Shown here one piece after another: positions 47,234-56,200 of a stretch of DNA of 64,000 bases. Origin of the DNA: Gerris lacustris (taxonomy: Eukaryota > Arthropoda > Insecta > Hemiptera > Gerridae); contig OX578284.1 in the NCBI GenBank assembly GCA_951217055.1, positions 41,195,467 through 41,259,466 of the forward strand, read 5' to 3'. Below the pieces are notes generated by a model, which was not told where the DNA came from, searched no databases, and saw only the letters and a list, made by a program, of their open reading frames with translations. A program made the position numbers and the translations under genes. Numbering within the stretch: the stretch's first letter is position 1; every line of letters begins with the position of its first letter.

Positions 47234-50200
47234 GTTAGTATTCAATATTTTAACGTATTATAAATATTACTTTAAAATATTCACGAGTTGATAGGTCAAT
47301 TGTAATATATCTTATTTTCTACACTTACGTTTAGACGTGTTAGCTATGTATCTTTAATTGCAATATTGTTTATGATTAATAATTGCTTTATATATTGTTT
47401 ACAGGTTGTGTGGACCATTATCAATAGGAATTTATGTTCATTTAAAGTTAGGTAAGTAGCTCATTGGTTTTTTAAGATGTAGCATATTTTTAAATTCGGT
47501 GTCTTGTTTGTAGGCAATAAGAAACCTTGTTATTGGTATTGTACCTGTTCTTAGTTTGTTGAATATCTCATTTAATAGTTATTAGAAGGGTTACCGAGAT
47601 TTTAAATTTAAGTGAAATATTTTAGTAGCTTTCTTGAGACTTCCAAAATGTGCCAATCCCATTATATGCACTTTTATGGGAGGAATAATGCGATTTCTTT
47701 GTCTAGCTGTTGTTTAGACAAAGGAATATAACCTCTGTATATCTAGAAGTGATCATATTTTATTACCGTCCTCTGTTTTGCAGATTAACTAAGGAACAAA
47801 TGTTTTGTTGGGCGACAAAAGAACTTTTGAAACCTATTCACCTGTAGTAAAAATTTAAGTGACCTTTCTGTTCAGAGTGAACATTGTATATGCCAATTAT
47901 TCTTCACATAAAGGGGATTTAATACTAACAATATTCAAATACTAATTCTAGTCTGTGTAATACTGGTATTTTAGTTCTCTATTTTGCCAACATTGTCTCT
48001 CGAACTTAAAATTTGTTAAATTAAATTAAACATGAGCTAAAACTTAGGAGTTTCCACATCGTTCATTCTTAACGAAAGATAAAAATAAATAAAGACATAA
48101 TAAACTTTATATTTGCACTTATATTAACTTTCTTATTGATACAGTAGATAGGTGATTATCTTTCTTGTTTCTGTGGGTAGGAATTACGCCATAAAATATT
48201 TGTGCCTTGATAACATCCCTTGCCTTATACTATCTTTAATAATAATTTAAATATGTAAAACCGAAAATTGATGTTTATAGTACAACATAATTCAACAATG
48301 TTTCTCTCCCTCTCCTGTACAGGGCTGCTACCTTTTAAATACTCATAAGATTTCCCTACTCATTTCTAGTATTAAATTTATATTTTTAATTATGAAATGC
48401 TAACTTCTTATTTTATTTTATTTTTTTTTCAGCACAAAAGGTCAGAAATTCTGCAGGAATGAATACAGCTTAACTGGTTTATGCCATCGGATGTCATGCC
48501 CCTTAGCTAACAGTAAATATGCTACAATACGTGAGGATGGAGGAATTATTTATTTATACATGAAAACAGCTGAGAGGTGAGTTCAATTAGTTTTTAGTAA
48601 TGTGTATAGTCTTTAATTTACTTTTAGAAGAGAATTGTTTAAGATTTGTCTAAGAAAAAATATGTTTCCAATCTATTGGAGAGGAAAAACGAAATCTCTA
48701 TATATTCTGATGTTTAAAATTCAAATTATGTTATAAACTTGTCTTTATTTTGCCATTTGTACTATTTTTGAAGCAAGGTGTAGCTAGGATGATTAGCGCC
48801 CAAGGACAAAGTCGGTTTTCTCACCCCCTCTATGGATGTTGTGAACTCAACTAATACCGATGGACACAATCCTGACGAGAAAAACAAAAATGCTGAATTC
48901 AATTTGGCACCCCTAGATACTGTGCCCGAATATTATTTTTGTTGATGGATGACACACAATTAACATGGTTTGTCTTTTTACAGAGCATGCTTTCCACAAA
49001 ATCAATGGGAAAGAGTAAAGCTGTCGAGGAACTTTGAGAAAGCAATATATCAGATAAACGAGAATCTCCTGTTCTGGCCTGGATTCATTAAGCAAAAATG
49101 CAAACAGAGATTTGTCAAAATCACCCAGTACATCATCAGAATGAGGAAGCTCAAGCTCCGCAGAGTGTCAGTATCAATCTACTATTCTTTCCACTTTATA
49201 TGCCCAGTTTTATCTTTTATTATTTATTAACTGGGGAGTCCTTAATTTAAAGTTGACACATACCAGGTGATGGAATTTAGAAATTGCTTATTCCTATAAA
49301 AAATTATCTAAATTATTCTCCTTTTGAAGTGGTTACCTTTATAGTCCAGGAGATAGTGTGCAAAAATGTGTCTGACTAACATCAAGCTAGAATTTTGTGT
49401 ATAAGTTAATATTTTAGTGCCTTTTAAAAATATGTGGTCGGTTAAGTTGTCTGCAGGACATAGCTTGGCAATAGGAATATGAAAAAAAAAAAAAACTGTT
49501 GGAGAGCGGCCATGCCCCGCCATTTATGGTGGACAATGTGTTTTTCATGAACCTGAGTACAAAATTAGTTAGTAAACCGAAAATCAAGTTGATTTAAGTT
49601 TCCCACTTGATAAGTGACCACTTAGATTTGGTGTAATATTTGAATAACTAACTAGTTATACTCAATAATGGTTATACATAGAAACTTTACTGGTTATACA
49701 CAAAGTATGTTTCACCAGATGACATAAACAGTAGACAAAACCAAAGTGTCACTTTTGAATGACATAAATAGATTAAAGGAAAAAAATAAGTACCTCCTAG
49801 ATGTCAATCTACTAAATACTAAAGTGAATCAAATTTAAAATTGGCTTCTTGCTTTAATCTCTATATACGTCATAAGTGCCTTGATTTCATTGAAATTTGA
49901 ATATGAACAACCTGTTATTTATTTATTATACAGAGAACTTGATAATGAGATTGCAAATATCAAATAAATAATGTCGAAGATGAGATGAGGAGTTTCACAA
50001 AATATCAATAATTTACAATTAATAAAATTGTAGTACCCTCTGTGTTGGTGTTACTTTAGTGTAAATTATACTATAGTGAATTACTTACCTGTTTAAGATC
50101 CCTGAGCACAACCCTTATTATAGACTAGTTGGTTGGTAATTCGCTTTAATTTAAGAGTTATGAATAAGATATTATGTTCAGGTAGTTAAAGCTAGGGAGG

Positions 50201-53200
50201 CTCTGAATATGGGGATGGGGCTCTGAAGGGGTACTCGACAGCCTGCTTGTTTTAACAAATTATTTTAGGTTTTCTGTGTCCTATGCATCAAAAATTTGTA
50301 ATAAGAAAACAAGGCCCTACACCAACACACTTGTATTAAATCTTAGCAGTGAAAGGCTTAAACTAAGACTTTAAGTGCCAGATGGCAATACTGAATGGAT
50401 AGTGCCTTCTTCTGCCCCATGCTTCAAGCTTTACTTGGATTTACTGGAATTATGTCAATATTGATAATGGGTAGCAGTCTTACCAGAATATAGAGCGTTT
50501 GTTATCTTGTTGCCAGTCCAACTTTGTTGATTAATTAAGATGAAGTTAGCAACCGTAAAGTATAGATGTGAGGGAGTTAGTGAGGTACGGTCTAAAGAAA
50601 AAACTTGTTTACCAACTAGTTTCGTAATAGTACATTACGCGTCGAGTGCGGAAAGTAGCATTTTGCATGCGAGTGTGTAGTTTGCACCCAAGCGACAGCG
50701 AGGGTGGTAAAACCACACGAGCAATGCAAAATGCCGTTTTTGCACGAGTTGCGTACCGTACTTTATCTACGATTGTTAGATTTAAATAATAAATACAGAA
50801 ACAAATAAACTTGCTGTATGTAAGTTCGTATTTCTCTTTTGATAAAGATAACATTAATTCATTAGTTGTATTTTGTGCTAAATTATTTCGGGAGGCGTAT
50901 TATTCTCCTCATATTCGTCATAATGATTTAAATCACTCATTGATTTTCACAAAAAACTCGATATAAAAGTTACTTTTATTACACAAACAGCAAATTAGTA
51001 TTGTTAAATGTAAACAAACTCCCTAATCGTGCGTAAAGCTGAAGAAAATGTTCTCCAGAAAATGTTAGGAATTTTACCCCATAAAATACGTGTTTTTATG
51101 CTTCCTAAAAGGTCAATTTTCCGTTTTGGGTTTAGCTGAAACACCATGTTAATCAAGTTTTTTTTTTCTGTTACTAGCCTAGTTTTACTTTGCAGAAAAT
51201 AAAACACTCAAATATATATTAAAATTATTGTAATTAACCACACAAGTATAAAAATACAACAATAACAGTATGAATTACAAAAAAGTAAGTTCATTTTACA
51301 AAGTTATTAATCAAAATATCAAGTTTGTATGTAACTTAGTTTCAGTGAGATGGTTGAAACTGCTTTGCACTTGTACTTAAAATGTCTTTCCACTTAGGCT
51401 CAAACTTGGTTGAGCCAATCATTAATAACGATTTTAAGTGTTCATCTGTGAGGTAAGACCGGAATTTTGATTTAATGTAATTCATTTTTGAAAATGTTTG
51501 TTCGCAAACATAGGTCGAGCCAAACACTGAGAACATGGTACGAGCAAACATTTGTAAGTTAATTGAAATCTTCATTGGGCAAGGCGCTGTAGAATGGCAC
51601 AAGATCTCTGTTTTCCCCATTCTCCAATGTTGCTAGGGAAAATCAGCGGAGCTGTTCGACATTAGGAAATTAATATATTTTAGATTCTCTGAATGCTTGT
51701 AAATTCTTCGTTTTTATGGCAACACGGCGGGCCACATAAAATCGGCTCGCGGGCCGTAGGTTGGGCACCCCTGAGTTAGAGGAACACAAAGGGTGGGGAA
51801 CAAAAATGTTGAGATGGGACAAAAAAATTTGACAAACAAATTTGTTGATTAATAACTCTAGTTGATTGAAAGTTACTCTCATAATTTTCCATTAATTTCT
51901 TGCCATTACATCTTTTTATATTCTCTGATTTAATTACTAATTTGTTCCTTCTATAATGTAATGTATTTGAACGTGTTGTAGGAAGAAGTTGATTCCACTG
52001 CAGAGAAAGATAGAGAGAAGAACTAGAAGAAGAGAGGACAAGGCACTCATAGCTGCCCAACTTGACAATGCTATTGAGAAACAACTTTTGGAGCGACTCA
52101 AACAGGGAACTGTAAGACTTCTTATCTATTTATTTTTATCAGTATTTACAATTAAATGTGATCAATGGTCACCACTCTTGTTGGAGTTAGTCTTTTTACT
52201 CCATAAAAAAAAAGACAATTAACTATAGTCCGAAATACTTTCAAACAAGTGTTTTCCGGACATGTTGTGGTTGTAAGAGGAACAAAAACACTTCCTTATA
52301 ACCGCTACGTAACTTTAAGACTGATCATCAGCTTGCTACAAACAAGAGAGAAGTAATTGATTTCTGTATCCGCGTGTCTTGGAGCCCTTCTTTCTCTAGA
52401 CTGCTTCTGTAGTCCATCCAAGGCTATTTTGTTTATCTTCTTTAAAGTTTTTATTTGATTATTCCTAAGTGAAGGGGGTCAGACCCCACATGTTTTTAAG
52501 TTCTTTAAGCAAACCTGGCTAGTAGAAAGAGCCCCTTTCAAATTCCCCTATCCTGTAAGTAGCTATCCCTTGACACAATGTTACCACTTTATTTGAGTGT
52601 TGGTTCTTTATTTTCTTCCCTTAAAAGAAGTGTTAACAAAATAAAGTGTTGTCCTCTAAAGCTGCATTTGCAGTGGCAACAGAAACATGAACAGTGTCTC
52701 TAAACATTATTCAGGCAAGTTATTTACCATTGTAATCACTAATAAAACCTACAGTAAACTCTACCCTAGGTAGAGATCTCTCATGACTGACAACGTATGA
52801 CCTGTTCCACAAAATGAGTGTCTATAAATGCAACACAACCATTTGCAAAATTACTGGCAGGATTGCACAGAGATATTCAGTAAAATGTTTCTAAAATTGT
52901 AAACACTTGTGTTGTAGAAACTTTCCACAATGTTCCTAAACAAATCTTGATCAAATCCGCTTTCTACAGGTAACAAGAAACATGTTTATAAACATGGATT
53001 TTCTGTTTCAAAACCTTGAGAAATATTGTTCCTTAACACTTTTTTTTGCCAGTGTACTTAATATTTAATAGTCTAGTGTCTCATTTTAGAATATAGGAGG
53101 GAGTTCAAACAATTATGTAAAAAAAACAATTGAGTTTTGACATGCTTGGCTAGAAAGAGATCTAGGAAGTTTAGTTCTTTAGTAACTTGGACTGTCTTAT

Positions 53201-56200
53201 CCTTGCAACAATGTCTCAGACAATAAGGAATTTAATTAATGCATGGTTCAAAGTTGTTCTCCTCTTGATTGTATATACACAACATAGTTTAAGTGCAAAG
53301 AAATATTTTACTTTCTCATATAAGCAGTATATGAAATGAGGTAAAATTAATTTTATTTTTACAAATTTTAAAAGCCCCTCAGTCCAAACAAAATGCCTGT
53401 TTATGGTATGTTGTTTTAATAAAATCAACAAAATTTTGCAAAAATTCATTGGGATCATATCTTGGGGGTAGATTTATTAATCAATTTTAGCTCTAAATTT
53501 GAAGGTTCTGTCTCCCAAAACTATTTTATAAATACTCTCTTAAAAAAAATAATAATAAAATGGTTGTCCATTTAATATTAAGTAACTAGTTGAAACCAAG
53601 GTATTAACCTTATTTCTGATTATGGTCTCATGAATCTGGAAGATCTATGATTGTTATTTACAAATGGGAGCTAAATTGTTTGTAATGAGATTAAGAAAGG
53701 GTATTATTTTGTTGACAGTATGGAGATATATATAACTTTCCTCAGGCTGCTTTTGACAAGGCACTGAGAGAAGAGGAAGTGGAAGAGGAAGCAGAGGAAA
53801 GTATGGACGAAGAAGAAGAAGAAACTCAGGTAAATCTTAGCTCTTTCATTTTTACTATTATAACTTTCCATTTATTCAGTTTAAAACGTCAAAATTTAAT
53901 AAGTCTTAAAAGATTACAAAGTTTGATAATAATTATTCAAAGTAAATTTTAAAAGTGACTGTATAATAATCCCTTAGAAAAGGTAAGGAAGGTTTTAATT
54001 TCTTCCCTCTAGGTATTCTCTTACGCCTTACTTAGATATACTGTCTTGCAGCCCATCTGCCCATTAACAACTCCTTGCCATTCTCCCTTATCCTTTACAG
54101 ATCTTTTCTATGACCCCTCGCCGAGTTCCATTCTTTTATACAGACTAATATATGTAGCGATGCCGCCCCTTTGATGAGCTTTGGATGTATGCAATATATC
54201 TAATAAATAATCTAAATATGTTCCTCGTGCTTGTTTTTCTATGTGTAACTAAGTCATTTTGTTTGATGTTGTAGGTGATCGACAAGGCAGTAGAGAGAGA
54301 ACTGGAGGCAGAATTGAAGGACATGGAATTCATAGCCGGAGAAAGTGATGAAGAGGAATTTGAAGAAGAAGTGGAATCTGTAAGCTTTTTTAAACATTTA
54401 ACCCTTTCGGTACGGAGTTATAGTTGGTGTGGTTGCTTGGGTGGACGGACGTGTTTTAAAGATGAAGCCTACCCCAGACGGGGTTATTTTCACACCTTTT
54501 TCTTTTTCCCCTACCTTCAACCCTTCACCAATATTTTTATTATTTCTCCTCTCGTAATCAATGTACACCAAAACTAATTATTGTTTTGAAATCTATAAAC
54601 TTGTACCTTTCTTTTGAATATTTGTTTTTGTAAGAAAATGTATTTATCTTTAATTTATTGAGTGACATACATAATTTTTTTGTATTTACTAAAGAAAAAA
54701 AAAGAAACCTATTTTATATTGCAATATATTTAATTATGAAAAGTGCTTTATTAATTTTCTTTATAATTATTATATTTTATGCTGTAACAACAGACATATA
54801 TAACATACGAAACGAAAAAATCCTTACATTAATTTTGCCGACGGCTTCAATCTTTTTATACATTCATATTATTTTTATTCATATTTTTACGTAATTATAT
54901 ATATTTTTATATATATATTTATTTATTCCTATTTAATGTATTGTATTATAAAGTACGTACTATAACGATCCCTATTCTGTAACGATAGACGTACATAACA
55001 TACGAAACAAAAAAATACTTGCGTTAATTTTACCGACGGCTTCAATCTTTTTATACTTTCATATTCATTTGTTATCCATCTTTTTATGTAATTATAATAT
55101 ATATTTATATATTCTTATTTCTTGTATTGTATTATAAAGTACGTACAATATTTTATTCTGTAACGATAGACATACATAACATACGCAATGAAAAAATTTT
55201 AACATTAATTTTGCCGACGGCTTTAATCTTTTTATACTTTCATATTCATTTTCTTTTTTTTACATACTTATATACATATTTTTTATATATATTTATATAT
55301 TCATATTTCATGTATTTTATTGTAAAGTACGTACTTTATTTTATTCTGTAACGATAGGTATAATACATACATAACATAACATACCCAACGAAAAAATCCT
55401 AACATTAATTTTGCCGACGGCTTTAATTTTTTTCATTTCTTCCTTTCTTTCTTTTTAAAAATATATTTATATTTAATTTATCGTTTCTTATAAACTAAAA
55501 AAAAAAAAAAATGAGGAGAGAACAAATAAGAGATAAAAACGACATACATAGCTATGTATGTCTATCAATAAAGTAATAGAGACTCGTCTGACATCTATTA
55601 GACAAAAAGGGAACTACTTTTAGTAAACTGTAGATCCGTAAAATAGCGCTGGTATGCATTATTTAGCCTAATAAAAATAAGATATAGCTATTCAAAAAAA
55701 TAGAAGAATTTTTTCGACTTTTTATGTATGTCATTCAATATATCAGAGAATACTTAACTGAAACCTACCGGATTTTTTTTAAAACCTTCTGAGTACATTA
55801 TTCTAACAAAAGATAGCGCTTTATGTATAATTTTGACAATAGAAACTCGTAGGGAGACCTAGAAATGAAAATAAATGCAACCCACACATATGGGGGCATA
55901 GGCCTGGAGAGGCCTCTCTGGTCACCCACATATATGGGGGCATAGGCCTGGAGAGGCCACCCTGGTCACCCACATATATGTGGGCATAGTCTCGAAAGGG
56001 TTAAATTAAACTTTGAGCTTCAAAACTGCGTAGATACTAAATTTTACAAAGCATTTGAACATGCTTGCACTCTGATATAATATTTGCTAAGAAGCCAAAT
56101 TAATTATATTCAGTCTTAAAAAGAAGGGCTTCCTGAAGAAATAAAGCAACAATTATATCCTTTAATAACAGTTAGACCAAAGTATCTTTAAATTAGGCTT

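Larger units (their letters stand above)
49167..51981 (+). other. MAK16 intron 4 (2.8 kb)
   Basis: Contains the hairpin element at 50630-50761 and the hAT remnant at 51342-51773. The rest is A/T-rich with no other feature recognised. Confidence 0.8.
54402..56000. mobile_element. TTAA-flanked piggyBac-like element in intron 7, 1.6 kb
   Basis: Bounded by TTAA at 54398-54401 and 56001-56004, with ends CCCTTTCGGTACGG (left) and CGAAAGGG (right), an 8-bp exact inverted CCCTTTCG. The interior is mostly a 190-bp tandem array, then a 44-bp tandem array near the right end. No transposase frame is inside. The TTAA target and the CCCT-type ends suggest piggyBac; the shortness of the matching ends keeps this tentative. 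Confidence 0.65.

Noticed and set aside
50609..50854. 81-codon frame with [15 protein letters not shown] ending
   Set aside because: It covers the GC-rich hairpin element in intron 4 and is explained by it.
54655..54900. Membrane-protein-like Ile/Phe-rich frame
   Set aside because: It is produced by the 190-bp minisatellite and low-complexity A/T sequence.
55880..55990. CRISPR-like short array
   Set aside because: The units are contiguous 44-bp tandem copies without unique spacers, in a eukaryotic intron.
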